DNA of 64,000 bases from Dugong dugon (GCA_030035585.1 CM057465.1:30894001-30958000); one strand, 5' to 3'; positions 1 through 11,908 are shown, counted from the first letter of the stretch. Translations and numbers: made by a program. The notes: generated by a model from the sequence alone, not told the origin.

Positions 1-3000
1 ATTTGTCTGTTGATGGGTACCTCGGTTGTTTCCATCTTTTTGCTATCATGCACAGTGCTGCAATGAACATGAGTGTGCATATATCTATTCATGTGATGGC
101 TCTTATTTCTCTAGGATATATTCCAAAGAGTAGGATTTCTGGATCATATGGTACTTCTGTTTCTAGCTTTTAAGGAAGTGCCAAATCAATTTCCAAACTG
201 GTCGTATCATTTTACATTCCCACCGACGTTGTACAAGTGTTCCAGTCTCTTCACAACCTCTCCAGTATTTATTATTTTGTGTTTTTTGGATTAATACTAG
301 CCTTGCTGCAGTGAGATGGTATCTTATTGTAGTTTTGATTTGCATTTCTCTAATGGCTAATGATCCTGAGAATTTCTTATTGTGTCTGTTAGCTACCTGA
401 ATGTCTTCCTTGGCGAAGTGCCTGTTCATATCCTTTTCCCATTTTAAAATTGGGTTATATGTCTTTTTGTTGTTGGGGTTTTGCAGTATCTTTTAGATTT
501 TAGAAATTAAACGCTGATTGGATTTGTCGCAGCCAAAACTTTTTTCCCAGTCTGTAGGTTGTCTTTTTACTCTTTCAGTGAAGTCTTTTGATGAGCATAA
601 GTGTTTGATTTTTAGGAGCTCCAAGTTATCTAGTTTCTCTTCTGGCGTTTGTGCACTGTTGTTAATATTTTCTATTCTGTTTATGCCATGTATTAGGGGT
701 CCTAGCATTGTCCCTAATTTTTCTTCCATGATCTTTATCGTTTTAAATTTTATATTTAGGTCTTTGATCCATTCTGAGTTAGTTTTAGTGTATGGTGTGA
801 GGTATGAGTCTTGCTTCAGTTTCTTGCAGATGGATATCCAGTTATGCCAGCACCATTTGTTAAAGAGGCTGTCTTTTCCCCAGTTAATGGACTTTAGGCC
901 TTTGTCAAACATCAGCTGCTCATAGGTGGATGAATTTACAACTGGATTGTCAATTTTGTTCCATTGGTCTATGTATCTGTTGTTGTTCCAGTATCAGGCT
1001 ATTTTGACTACCATGGAAGTATAATAGGTTCTAAAATCAGGTAGCGTGAGGCCTCCCACTTTGTTTTTCTTCTTTAGTAATGCATTAGTTATCCAAGGCC
1101 TCTTCCCTTCCATATGAAGTAGGTGATTTGTTTCTCTGTCTCCTTAAAAAAAATGCTGTTGGGATTTGGATCAGGATTGCTTTGTATGTGTAGATTGCTT
1201 TTGGTAGAATAGACATTTTCACAATGATGAGTCTTCCTATCCATAAACAAGGTATATTTTTCCACTTATGCAGGTCTCTTTTGGTTTCTTGCAGTAGTGT
1301 CTTATAGTTTTCATTGTATAGATCTTTTACATCTCTGGTTAGATTTATTCCTAAGTATTTTATCTTCTTGGGGGCTATTGTAAATGGTATTGTTTTGGTG
1401 ATTTCCCCTTCAAAGTTCTCTTTGTTGATGTAGAGCAATCCAACTGAATTTTGTATGTTTATCTAGTATCCTGATACTTTGCTGAAATCTTCTATTAGTC
1501 CCAGTGGTTTATTATGGATTCTTTGGGATTTTCTGTGTATAAGATCATATCATCTGCAAGTAGAGATATTTTTACTTCTTCCTTACCAATATGGATGCCC
1601 TTTATTTCTTTTTCTGGGCTAATTGCTCTGGCTAGGACCTCCAGCACAATGTTGAATAAGAGTGGTAATAAAAGGCATCCTGGTCAGTTTCCCATTCTCA
1701 AGGGGAATGCTTTCAGACTCTCTCCATTTAGCATGATGTTGGCTGTTGGCTTTGTATAAATGCCTTTAATTATAATTTCCTTTTGACTAATATTTTGCTG
1801 AGAGTTTTTATCAAGAAAGGATGTTGGACTTTGTCAAATGCCTTTTCTGCATGAATTGATGAGATCGCATGGTTCTAGTCTTTATTTATGTGATGGATTA
1901 CCTTTTTCTTTTTTTTTTTTAATATATTTTATTGTACATCAGGTGAAAGTTTACAGAGCAAATAGTTTCTCATGAAATAGTAGTACACATGTTGTTCTAT
2001 GACATTGGTTAACAACAGATTACCTTTTTCTAATATGAACCATCCCTGCATACCTGGTATAAATCCCACTTGATCACGGTGAATTATTTTTTTGATATGT
2101 TGCTGAGTTTGGGAGTATTCCATTCTTTTCTAGCTCTGAAATACCTTTAGTAGTTGTGGCATTAACTCTTCTCTGAAAATTTGGTAGAATTCTCCAGTGA
2201 AACCATCCAGGCCAGGGCTTTTTTTTTGTTGTTGTTGAAATTTTTTTAATTACCTTTTCAATCTCTTCTTTTGTTATAGGTTTATTTAGTTATTCTAACT
2301 CTAATTATGTTAATTTAGTTAGGTAGTGAGTTTCTAGAAATTTGTCCATTTCCTTTAGGTTTTCAAATTTGTTAGAGTATAATTTTTCATAGTATTCTAT
2401 TATGATTCTTTTAATTTCAGTTGGGTCTATTGTGATATCACCCATCTCATTTCTTATACAGGTTATTTGCTTCCTCTCCTGTTTTTCTTTTGTCAGTTTA
2501 GCCAATAGTTTATCAATTTTGTTGATCTTTTTAAAGATCCAGGTTTGGGTCTTGTTAAGTCTTTCCATTGTTTTTCTATTCTGTATTTCATTAAATTCTG
2601 CTCTAATTCTTATCATTTCCTTTCTTTTGTCACCTGAGGGTTTCTTTTGCTGCTCTCTTTGTACTTGTTCCAGTTGTTGGGTTAATGTTTTTATTTTGGT
2701 CCTCTCTTCTTTTTGGAGGTGTGCATTTATTGCTATAAAGTGACCTCTGAGCACTGCCTTTGCTGTGTCCCAAAAGTTCTGGTAGGGTGTGTTTCCATTC
2801 TTGTCTGATTCTATGAATTTCTTTTTTCTATGTTTAATTTCTTCTATAACCCAGTAGTTTTGGAGCAAGGTGTTGTTCAGTTTCCATATGTTTGATTTTT
2901 TTTCCTTGCATTTTCTGTTATTTATTTCTACTTTTATAGCTTTACGGTCAGAAAAGACGCTTTTAATATTTCAGTGTTTGGATTCTGTTAAGGCTTACTC

Positions 3001-3680
3001 TATGGTCTAATATGTGGTCTCTTCTGGAGAATATTCTATGTGTACTGGAAAAGAAAGTATACTTGGCTGCTGTTGACTGGAGTTTTTGGTATATGCCTAT
3101 GAGATCAAGTTAGTTGATTGTAGCATTTAGACCTTTCTTGTCTTTTTTTAGCTTCTTTCTGGATGTTCTGTCCTTCCCCAAAAGTGGTGTGTTGAAGTCT
3201 TCTACTATTATTGTGGAGCTGTCTCTCTTCTCAGTGCTGTTAGAGTTTGTTTTATGTATTTTGGAGTTCTGTTATTGGGTGTGTAATATTTATTATAGTT
3301 ATGTCCTCCTGGTGTATTGAACCTTTGATCATTATATAATGTCCTTCCTTATGTTTTATGGTGGATTTTACTTTAAAGTCTATTTTATGAGAGATTAATA
3401 TTGCCACTCCTGCTCTTTTTTTAATGCTGTTTACTTGATATATTTTTTTCCCACCCTTTGAGTTTTAGTTTGTTTGTGTCTTTAAGTCTAAGGTATGTCC
3501 CTTGTAGGCAGCATATAGATGGATCATGTTTTTTTAATCCATTCTGCCTCTCTCTTTCTCTTTATTGGTGCATTTAGTCCCTTTACATTCAGCATAATTA
3601 TTGTTAGGTATGAGTTTAGTGCTGTCATTTTGATATCTTTTTTGTGTGTCGTTGACAGTTTCTTTGTTCTACTTAATTTT
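1..3680 (-). pseudogene. L1 ORF2 remnant (endonuclease - reverse transcriptase - C-terminal domain)
   Basis: ORF2 encodes the endonuclease and reverse transcriptase that carry out target-primed reverse transcription. The endonuclease-like N-terminal part is recognisable at about 3500-2900 (minus strand) but has several stops. A 187-codon open stretch at 2868-2305 is the linker between endonuclease and RT, with a 'DPTEIKRIIIEYYEKLY' block. 'QHIKKIIHRDQVGFIPGMQGW' at about 2100-2030 is an RT-domain block. 1438-1085 is the thumb/post-RT part, and 912-493 and 429-163 are C-terminal blocks ('WGKDSLFNKWCWHNW', '[16 protein letters not shown]'). The frames do not join and a small insertion at 1910-2017 splits the RT. 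The protein C-terminus is outside the window. Confidence 0.88.
1910..2017 (-). mobile_element. Short 5'-truncated L1 3'-end insertion with target duplication
   Basis: About 108 bp of L1 3' UTR end followed (minus strand) by a poly(A) tail, seen here as the T run at 1910-1920. A 14-bp direct repeat GATTACCTTTTTCT flanks it (1896-1909 and 2018-2031), the target-site duplication of an L1 insertion. It interrupts the RT domain of the older L1. The body closely matches 32473-32573 and the terminal 3' UTR unit at 55698-55800. Confidence 0.87.
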
Positions 3681-4079
3681 CTGTGCTGAGTCATTTTTGT
3701 TTATGTATTCTCTTTTCATCTTTTTCATTGTTGTTGATTTTGTATTTGCTAAGTCTTTATATTTTTCTTGTTTTTTGTTTTGTTGTATAGAATTTTTAGT
3801 TTCCTTAATATTTATCCCTACTTTTCTGAATTTAAACAAGTTTTTTATTTCTTTATATTGCCTTGACTTCCTCTCCATATGAAAAATCTATATCTACATT
3901 TTTTAGTCTCTCTTTTTTGTTTTAATATTGTCATCTTGTACATATTGTCATCTCTGATTCTCTATTTTCAGTGTTTTAGCTTTGATTTATTTTTGTGACA
4001 TTCGCATCTAGACTGATAGCTAGTTGCTCTGTCCTGTGTTCTAGTCTTTAGTAGTTATCTGATGTTATTGATTTTCTAA

Positions 4080-4997
4080 CCGGAGGAATCCCTTCAGTAT
4101 ATCTTGTAATTTTAGTTTGGTTTTTGTGAACTGCCTAAACTTCTGTTTATCTGGAAATGTCTTAATTTTACTATCATATTTGAGGGACAGTTTTCTGGAT
4201 ATGTAATTCTTGGCTTGTAATTTTTTTCCTTCAAGGCTTTGTGTATGTCATCCCATTGCCTTCTTGCCTGCATGATTTTTGCTGAGTAGTCTGAGTTTAG
4301 TCTTATTGACTCTCCTTTGTAGATGACTTTTCATTTATCCCTAGTCACTCTTAAAATTCTCTGTCTTTTATTTTGGCAAGGTTGATTAAAATATGTCTTG
4401 TTGACTTTCTTTTGGAATCTACCTTATGTGGGGTTCGCTGAGCATTTTGGATAAATATCTTCTTATCTTTCAGGATATCAGGGAAGTTTTCTGTCAAAAA
4501 ATCTTGAACAATTCTCTTTGTATTTTCTGTTACTCCCCCTGTTCTTGTAATCGTAGGTTATTCCTCTTGATAGATTGCCACATAAATTCTTAGAGTTTCT
4601 TCGTTTTTTAAAATTCTTTTATCTGATTTTTCCTCAAGTAAGTTGGCATCAAGTACTTTATCTTCAATCTCACTAATTCTGAGTTCCATTACCTCAGTTC
4701 TGCTCCTATGACTTTCTATTGAGTTGTCTAATTCTGAAATTATATTGTTAATCTTCTGGATTTCTGATTTTTGTCTCTCTATGGATTCTTGCAGCCTGTT
4801 AAATTTGTCATTATGCTCTTCTCTAATATTCTTAAGTTTGTCTATTGCTAGGTCTGTATTTTGCAGGATCTCCTTCCTGATATCTTGAAGACTTTTTTGT
4901 ATTAATTTTTTGTATTCTGCTTCCAGTAATTCCAAAAATTCTCTTCCTTTGGAAAATTTCTAGATGCTTTATTTTGAGATCTTGCTGAAGCCATCAT
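4080..4997 (-). pseudogene. L1 ORF1 remnant (RNA-binding coiled-coil protein)
   Basis: ORF1p is the trimeric nucleic-acid chaperone of L1. The open stretch 4935-4558 is a lysine/glutamate-rich heptad-like coiled coil ('KSEIQKINNIISELDNSIE'). Downstream, about 4440-4090 translates in pieces to the conserved C-terminal domain (RILRVTRDK..., 'ARRQWDDIHKALKEKNYKPR', then a degraded end), broken by stops and a frameshift. A plausible original start is the ATG at 4997; it is not in frame with the coiled-coil stretch, so at least one indel lies near 4935. No function is expected. Confidence 0.82.
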
Positions 4998-6406
4998 TGT
5001 CTGCCCCTTTATGTGATTTGACTGTTTTCTCCAGGCTGTCAATAAGTTATTATATATATTTATTTTATGTTTGCTTACTGTGTCCTAGCTTCTTGTTTTG
5101 CTATGCCCAAATAGGTTGCTCCTGTGAGTTAGCTCGATCACTGGCACCCCTGACGTTCCCATCTCCTGCCATCAGGTGACCAGAACTGCCACTGAGCATG
5201 TGTGCCCAGGAGTCCACCCACTCCTCCTGTATGGATTCAGCTCAGGTGTCCAGGTAGTCGGTCACCAATTGTGTGGTGCAGGCTCTCACCTACAGTTTTA
5301 GACAGGCATGGGTGATTGGTGTAGGCACAGGCATCCAGCTGCAGCAAGGGGGTCACATACTGAGAAAGGAAGGGGGCTAATGGCTGCCCCTGAGTGTCTG
5401 GGAAGAAAGCGTGTCCCTGTTCCCTAGAGTACATGGTTGGGTGGGTTTTGCAGCTGGACTATGAGCATCGAGTGCTGTTTGTTATAAGGACTGGGGGAGA
5501 CCACTTATTCTTGGGCCCCTGTTGCAGGTGGCTAGATGATGTGGGTGGAGCCACCAGTCCTCAGACCCCTGATGTGGATAGGTGAAGATCCAGCTTAATG
5601 GGCAGAGCAGTGTCAAATGTCACAAACCTGCCACTTGACAGTTGAAACAGTTGAAGTTAGACTTCGGGTATATACCATGTTGTACTGTGGTAATGGGTGC
5701 CCACACTGTTGAAATGGGCCCACACAATTCTATGCAGGGGTGAAAGGCACTCAAAGTCCATGGACCGCTTATGCTTGTGCCTAGGCAAAAGAGGTGTGCC
5801 TACCCTGAGTTCCTGGCTTAGAGGAGCTGGCAGATTATTTTTTCACTGTCTGTTAATTTGTTCCCTCTCTAAGGCCAGGAGAATAGCTCAGGGCATGTGA
5901 TGGGTCCTACTTTTGGCCCAGGGGACTTGGCAATCGCTGAAGGTATCCCAAGACCCAGTGCAGAGAGGGGAGCAGGGAGGTAAATGAGAGAGAGATTTTT
6001 CCCAAAGGGGGGTATTTTTTGATCTTCATGGTAGGTCAGACACAAGCACTTATCTTTTACCAATTGAGCACTGCTTTTCACTGGTTCTGGATGCCCGAGT
6101 AGACTCGCTGCTGCTGGGTCTCTCTTGATGTAGGAAACACCTCCCGAGCACCACTGCTTGCCTCACCATGCATGCGAGCTGATTTGGCCTGAAGGGTGCC
6201 AGCTCCACTGGGTCTGGTCTGGCAACTTGTCGTGGCTTCCGAACCATCTCTCCCTCTCTCTGCCACTCAGTCTGATTCTTCATCTTTGCCTTTGATGTTC
6301 AGGACTCCTAGATTGTCATATATAATCAATTCACTTGTTTTTCAGGTCTTTGTTGTAAGACGGACCACAGGAAATGTCTGATTACTCCACCATCTTGGCC
6401 CCGTCT
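4998..6406 (-). promoter_or_regulatory. L1 5' UTR / former internal promoter region
   Basis: This GC-richer stretch (many CCC/GGG and TGG blocks) lies between ORF1 and the L1 5' boundary. It has no long coding frame that matches a known protein; short open frames here look incidental. In L1 elements this region holds the internal RNA polymerase II promoter. The assignment is by position and by the 'CCAAGATGG' start motif. Promoter activity cannot be judged from sequence. Confidence 0.65.
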
Positions 6407-7100
6407 CTCCATACCTGTTTTGAAGGACCATCAGAAGCAGTTTGTATTCAGCTGATAAGGCCAGCAATACACCTCCACTTGACTACCTTAAAGCTATGTC
6501 AACTCTCCAGCCCTATATCATAATTTAGTCCACAGGGAACTTGATTGCCTTTCCCTTCCACAAGATGTCACACTGGTACATTACATTGATGACATTATTC
6601 TGATTGGATTTAGTAAGGAAAAGTGTCAATGACTCTGGACTTATTGGTAAGACATTTGCATGCTAGAGAGTGGGAAATTTATCCCACAAAAATTCAGGCA
6701 TCTTCCACTTCTGTGAAATTTCTGGGTGTTCAGTGGTGTGGGGCATGTTGAGAAAGTCCTTCTAAAGTGAAGGATAAGTTATTTCATCTGGCAGCTCCCA
6801 CAATTAAAAAGGAGGCACTATGCCTAGTAGCCCTGTTTGGATTTTGGAAGCAACATATTCCTCATTTGGGTGTGCCACTCTGGCCTATTTATCAAGTGAC
6901 TCAAGAAGCTGTTAGTTTTGAGTAGGGTCCAGAACAAGAGAAGTCTCTGCAACAGGTTCAGGCTGCTGTACAAGCTGCTCTGCCACTTTGGCCATATGAT
7001 CCAGCTGATCCAATGGTGCTTGAAGTGTCAGTGGCAGATAGAGATGCTGTTTGGAGTCTCTGGTAGGCCCCTACTGGTGAACCACAGCACAGTCCCTTAG
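6407..7100 (+). pseudogene. ERV-L reverse transcriptase remnant
   Basis: The fragment begins inside RT at the L1 junction. The catalytic YIDD box is intact at 6582-6593 ([10 protein letters not shown] context). Stops and frameshifts interrupt the domain before and after the box, so no continuous protein remains. The same region at 23000-23700 (minus strand) supports the identification. RT copies the retroviral RNA; this copy is inert. Confidence 0.82.
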
Positions 7101-7800
7101 GATTTTGGAGCAAAGCCCTGCCATCCTCTGCAGATAACTACTCTCCTTTTGAGAAACAGCTTTTGGCTTGTTACTGGGCCTTACTGGGCCTTAGTAGAGA
7201 CTGAACACTTAGCCATGGGACAGCAAGTCACTATGCAGCCTGAACTGCCCATCATGAACTGGGTGTTGTCTGATCCACAGAGTCATAAAGTTGTATGTAC
7301 ACAGTAGCACTCCATCATTAAATGGAAGTGGTATATATGAGATCAGGCAGGAGCAGGACCTGAAAGCACAAGTAAGTTGCATAAGGAACTGGCCAAATGC
7401 CCATGGTTTCCACTCCTGTCACATTACCTTCCATCTCCCAGTCTGTACCTATGGACTCATGGAGAGTTCCTTATGATCATTTGACTGATGGTTGTGCACG
7501 ATATGCTGACACCACTTGAAACAGGACAGCAGCAACACTACAGCCCCTTTCTGGGACATCACTAAAGGACAGGGTGAAGGGAAATCCTCTCAATAGGCAG
7601 AACTTTGAGCAGTGCACCTGGTTGTTCACTTTTCTTGGAAGGAGAAGTTGGCCAAATGTGCGATTATATACTGATTCATGGACTGTCGCCAATGGTTTGG
7701 CTGAATGGTCAGTGACTTGGAAGGAATGTGATTGGAAAACTGGAGTCAAGGATTTATGAGGAAGAGGTATGTGGACAGACCTCTCTGAATGGGCCAAAGA
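7100..7800 (+). pseudogene. ERV-L connection domain and RNase H remnant
   Basis: The sequence continues pol. A recognisable RNase H block occurs at about 7660-7710, with a TDSW motif (the TDS aspartate is part of the catalytic set) followed by ANGLAEW. Upstream, 7130-7300 includes a connection-domain block that matches the other provirus (its 22860-23060 region). The frame is broken between blocks. RNase H would degrade the RNA of the RNA/DNA hybrid during reverse transcription. Confidence 0.72.
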
Positions 7801-7839
7801 AGTGAAGATATTCGTGTCTCATGTGAGTGCTTACTAAAG

Positions 7840-8560
7840 GGTGACCTCAGCAGAGGATGATTTTAACAATCAAGTAGATAGGATGACTCATTCTGTGAAA
7901 ACCAGTCATCTGCTTTCCCCAGCTTCTCCTGTCATTGCTCAATGGGCTCATGAACAAAGTGGCCATGGTGGCAGGGAGAGAGGTTATGCATGGGCTCAGC
8001 AACACGGATTTCCGCTCATCAAGGCTGACTTGGCTACAGTCACTGCTGAGTGACCAATCTGCCAGCAGCAGAGATCAACACTGAGTCTCCGATATGGCAC
8101 CATCACTCAAGGTGGTCAGCCAACAACCCAGTGGCAAGTTGATTACATTGTGGTCCATCATGGAAAGGACAGCGTTTTGTCCTTACTGGAATAGACACTT
8201 ACTCTGGATATGGATTTGCCTTCCCTGCATGCTATGTTTCTACCAATGCTACCATCTGTGGACTTACAGAATGCATTATCCATTGTCATGGTATCCCACA
8301 CTGCATTGCCTCTGATCAAGGGGCTCACTTCACAGCAAATTAAGTGCAGCAGTGGGCCCATGCTTATGGATTTCACTGGTTTTACCATGTTCCCCAACAT
8401 CCTGAAGCAGCTGACTTGATAGAATGATGGAATGGCCTACTAAGGACACAATTACAGCACCAGCTAGGTGGAAATACCTTGCAGGGTTGGGGCAATGTTC
8501 TCTAGGAAGCTGTATACGCTCTAAACCAACATCCAACATATGGTGTTGCTTCTTCCATAG
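7840..8560 (+). pseudogene. ERV-L integrase remnant
   Basis: An N-terminal zinc-finger-like 'HEQSGHGG' block lies at about 7950-7980. A catalytic-core start WQVDY lies at 8132-8146, containing the first acidic residue expected of the DDE triad. Further core sequence runs to about 8420 in a shifted frame with stops. Integrase inserts the viral DNA with a 5-bp target duplication in this class. Not functional here. Confidence 0.75.
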
Positions 8561-8594
8561 CGTGGTTTCATGGGTAAGGAATCAATGAGTAGAA

Positions 8595-8924
8595 GTGGGA
8601 ATGGCACCACTCACTATTACACATACTGAGCCACTCACAAGATTTTTGCTTCCTGTCCCTGTGACCTTATGCTCTGCAGGTCTAGAGGTCTTAGTTCCAA
8701 AGGCAGGAATGCTTCCACCTGGAGACACATCATTGATTCCATTAAACTGGAACCTAAGAATGCCACCTGACCACTTTGGGCTCCTTATGCCTCTGGATCA
8801 ACAGGAAAAGAAGGGAGTTACCATCCTGGCTGGTGTGATTGATCCTGATTACCAAGAGAAAATCGGATTGATATTACATAATGGAGGTAAAGAAGAGTAT
8901 GCTAGAATGAAGGAAATTCCCTAG
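8595..8924 (+). pseudogene. ERV-L dUTPase domain, still open for about 109 codons
   Basis: ERV-L elements carry a dUTPase downstream of integrase that hydrolyses dUTP to dUMP and PPi. The frame is open over 8595-8924. It shows GLEVLVPKAG-like early sequence, a middle block ending in PDHFGLLMP, and the diagnostic dUTPase motif GVIDPDYQ at about 8832-8855. The glycine-rich C-terminal motif is not clear, and the frame ends at a stop near 8922. The element has no intact upstream pol, so expression as an enzyme is unlikely. The corresponding region of the other provirus is at 21190-21560. Confidence 0.78.
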
Positions 8925-9387
8925 GGCATCTCTTAGTGCTATCATGCCCTGTGATTGAAGTCAATGGAAAACTACAGCGATGCAATTCTGACATGACTAC
9001 TAATGACCCAGACCCTTCAGGAATGAAAGTTTGGGTCACCCCATCAGGCAAAGAACCATGACCAGCTGCAGTACTTGCTGAGGGAAAAGGGAATATGGAA
9101 TGGGTGGTGGAAGAAGATAGTTCTAAATACCAGTTATGGCCACATGACTAGTTGCAGAAATGAGGACTGTAATTTTATGATTATTTCTGCTTTGTAGGTG
9201 TGCATAAAATATTTTTGTTTTCTTCACTTATAAAGTGTAAGATCTATACAGGGCTACTGCATTTTCGGTTGTATGCATGTTAGTGGTACCATGTTAGGTG
9301 TAAGTATGACTTTGTTATTATCTTTATTCAGAGATTGTGTATGGTTTAAAGAGATGTGCACATGCACCAAATTGACAAGGGGTGGAC
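8925..9387 (+). other. ERV-L 3' internal non-coding tail and polypurine tract
   Basis: Between dUTPase and LTR there is no env frame. The last bases contain GACAAGGGGTGGAC (9374-9387) directly before the LTR. This fits the plus-strand primer tract of a retrovirus and matches the GACAAAGGGTAGAC tract of the other provirus next to its 3' LTR. Confidence 0.65.
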
Positions 9388-9870
9388 TATGATGGTTAAG
9401 ACTGTATGTCAACTTGGCTGGGCCATGATTCTCAGTGTTTATATGTGATCAGTCTCATGATGGAATCTGCTATGAGTAGCCAATCAGTCAAAAGGGAGTT
9501 TCCTTGGGGGCATGGCCTGTATTCTAATATAAGCAGATATTCTGCCTTTTTGCTTGCTCTGGGTCTTGCGGCTTCCTCCTGTTTATCTGACATCTGTTTG
9601 TTGGGACTTAAGCCATCAGTTTATCTGCTGATCTTGGGATTCACTGATATTCCCAGCCTGTGAGCTGGAGCCCTGATCTCCAACCTACTGATCTAGGGTT
9701 TGCCAGCCCTTGAAGCTATGTGAATGGAGAGAAGCCTCTATCCTGATTCACGGACTTGGGACATTTCAGTGTCTACAACCATGTGAGCTGTTTCCTTGAT
9801 ATAAATCTCTCTATATGTGTATTTATATGCTTTGCTGGTTTTGCTTCTCTAGAGAACCCAGGCTAAGACA
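9388..9870 (+). repeat. 3' LTR of the plus-strand ERV-L provirus
   Basis: It begins TATGATGGTTAAGACTGTATGTC and ends GGCTAAGACA, the ERV-L (MLT2-like) LTR style. It is about 483 bp and aligns to the LTRs at 19697-20153 and 26235-26968 (reverse orientation). An AT-rich region near 9800 precedes the 3' end. No 5' LTR is in the window, so the 5-bp duplication cannot be checked. Confidence 0.82.
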
Positions 9871-11097
9871 AAGACTCATTAACAACCTGTGATATTTAGA
9901 CAACACAACCTTGCTTGCCAAAAATGAAAACAACTTGAAGTGTTTACTGATGAGGGTTGAAGACAAAAATTCTCATGACTGGGCCCATAAACAACATAGT
10001 GATAAATGGTGAAGAAATTGAAGTTGTCAAGGATTTCATTCTACTTGGATCAACAATCAACACCCATGAAAGCAGCAGTCAAGATATCGAATGCTGTATT
10101 ACACTGGGCAAATCTGTGGCAACAGACTTCTTTAAAATCTTAAAAAGCAAAGATGTCACGTTGATGACTAAGGTGCTTCTGACCCAAGCCAGGATATATT
10201 CAATCACCTCATATGCATATGAATGCTGTGCAATGAAAAAGGAAAACAGAAGAATTGATGCAATTGAATTGTGTTGGTGAAGAATATTGAAAACGTTGTG
10301 GACTGCTGTCTTAGTCATGTAGTGGTGCTATAACAGAAATACCACAAGTGGATGGCTTTAACAGAGAAATTTATTTCTTCACAGTGAAGTAGGCTAAAAG
10401 CCCAAATTCAGGGCGTCAGTTCCAGGGGAAGGCTTTCTCTCTCTGTCAGCCTTCTCATCAATCTTTCCCCGTACTGGGAGCTTCTCCGCGCAGGGATCCC
10501 AGGTCCAAAGGACACGCTCTGCTCCTGGCACTGCTTTCTTGGTGGTATAAGGTCCCCCTTTCTGTCTGCTCACTTCTCTCTTTTGTATCTCAAGAGATTG
10601 CCTCAGGACAGAATCCAATCTTGTAGACTGAGTCCTGCATTACTAATACAACTGCCACCCATCCTCCCTCATTAACATCATAGAAGCAGGATTTACAACA
10701 TATAAGAAAATCACACAATACTAGGAATCGTGGCCCAGCCAAACCGACACACACATTCTTGGGGGGACACAATTCAATCCATGACAATTGCAAAAGGAAT
10801 GAACAAATCAGTCTTACAAAAAATATAACCAAAATACTCCTTAGAAGCGGGGATGATGAGACTTCAGCTCACTTACTTTGTGCACATCATCAGGAAAGAC
10901 CAGTTACTAAAAAGGACATCATGTTCGGTAGAGGGAAAATCCTCAGTGAGATGATCGATAAAATAATCACAACAATGGACTCAAACATGTCAACCATCAT
11001 GAAGGTGGCACAGGACTGGGCAACATTTGTTCTGTCATACAGAAGGTTACCATAAGTTGTAGCCAACTCAATAGTAACTAATGACAACAGTATGTAC
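9871..11097 (+). mobile_element. RTE-type LINE 3' half, split by a solo LTR
   Basis: Two pieces, 9871-10306 and 10787-11097, join into the 3' half of an RTE (BovB-like) LINE. A coding relic at 9957-10280 shows the conserved C-terminal RTE pattern LLTQARIYSITSYAYECCAMKKE...RRIDAIELCW, which follows the RT domain. The second piece is the 3' end, with blocks such as 'CATCATGTTCGGTAGAG' and 'GGCACAGGACTGGGCAACAT', ending near CTAATGACAAC. Stops are frequent. The same order occurs at 60437-61443 and, reversed, at 49100-51236. Confidence 0.85.
10307..10786 (-). repeat. Solo LTR (ERV-L/MaLR-like), copy 1
   Basis: Plus-strand text starts TGTCTTAGTCATG and ends CCATGACA, the reverse complement of an LTR that begins TGTCATGGATTGAATTG and ends ACTAAGACA. 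Length 480 bp. Five-base flanks ACTGC (10302-10306) and ATTGC (10787-10791) fit a target duplication with one change. No internal retroviral sequence remains, so it is a solo LTR formed by LTR-LTR recombination. It lies in the RTE at 9871-11097. Confidence 0.85.
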
Positions 11098-11908
11098 ATC
11101 TAAAAGCTCAAAGAATCAATAAGAAAGCTACTAGAGCTAATAAACCAATTCAGCATAATTGCAAGATACAAGATCAACACACACAAATGTGTTGTGTTTC
11201 TATACATGGGAATGACGAACCTGAAAATAAAATTAAGAAAAAAAATGCATTTGCAATATCATCCAAAAGATAAAATACTTAGAAATAAATTCATCTAAGG
11301 TGAAGTCTTGTACACTGAAAACTGTAAAACATTGCTGCAAGAAATTAAATGAAAGGAATGACATCCTGTGTTCATGGATCGGAAGACTTAATATTTTTAA
11401 GATGTCAATAATAACTATAGTGATCTACATATTCAATACAATCTCTACCAAAATGCTAGCAGCCCTTTAGACAACGGAAATGGAAAAGCCATCCCTCAAG
11501 TTCATATGGAATCACAAGTGTTCCTGAATAGCCAAAATAATCTTTAAAAAGAAGAACAAAGTTGGAGGCCTCACACTTTCCATTATTAAAACTTACTATA
11601 AAGCCACAGTAATCAAAATAGTGTAGAACTTGTGTAAGAATGCATATAAGATCAATGGAATAGAATTGAAAGTCCAGAAATTGGCTTATAAATCAATGAC
11701 CAATTGATTTTGACAAGAGTGCTAAGCCCATTCAATGGAGAAAGAATAGTCCCTTCAATAAATGGTGCTGGGACAACTGGATATCCTTATTCAGCAAATG
11801 AAGTTGGGCTGCTACCTTACACCATACACAAAAATTAATTCAAAATGGATCAGTGACTTAAGTATAAGAGCTAAAAACACTAAACTCTTCAAATTAAAAT
11901 TAGGGGTA

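Larger units (their letters stand above)
1..6406 (-). mobile_element. Long L1 (LINE-1) element, 3' end beyond window
   Basis: Read on the minus strand this is an ordered L1: a GC-richer 5' UTR (about 6406-5000), ORF1 (about 4997-4080) and ORF2 (about 3680 to the left edge). The 5' end carries the usual 'CCAAGATGG' start near 6400, and the neighbouring sequence from 6407 is ERV-L pol that also occurs at 23690, so the junction is sharp. Only the ORF2 C-terminus and 3' UTR would lie outside the window, so the copy was probably full length. Stops and frameshifts in both ORFs show it is dead. A short L1 3'-end fragment is inserted at 1910-2017. Confidence 0.9.
6407..9870 (+). mobile_element. ERV-L provirus, 3' two-thirds (pol to 3' LTR), plus strand
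   Basis: This is an endogenous retrovirus of the ERV-L class. Order: RT (about 6407-7100), RNase H (about 7560-7760), integrase (about 7840-8560), dUTPase (about 8595-8930), a non-coding tail, a purine-rich tract AAGGGGTGGA at 9378 and the 3' LTR (9388-9870). No env is seen, as expected for ERV-L. The 5' part was separated by the L1 insertion and lies left of the window. Several stops and frameshifts make it non-functional. It is homologous along its length to the reverse-oriented provirus at 19697-26968. Confidence 0.87.

Noticed and set aside
2402..2743. 113-codon plus-strand hydrophobic open frame resembling a membrane protein
   Set aside because: Antisense of the L1 ORF2 linker. Lysine/glutamate-rich codons read backwards give leucine, isoleucine and phenylalanine.
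7297..7480. Possible independent small gene in the ERV-L pol interval
   Set aside because: The same sequence order is found in the minus-strand provirus between RT and RNase H, so it is part of pol.
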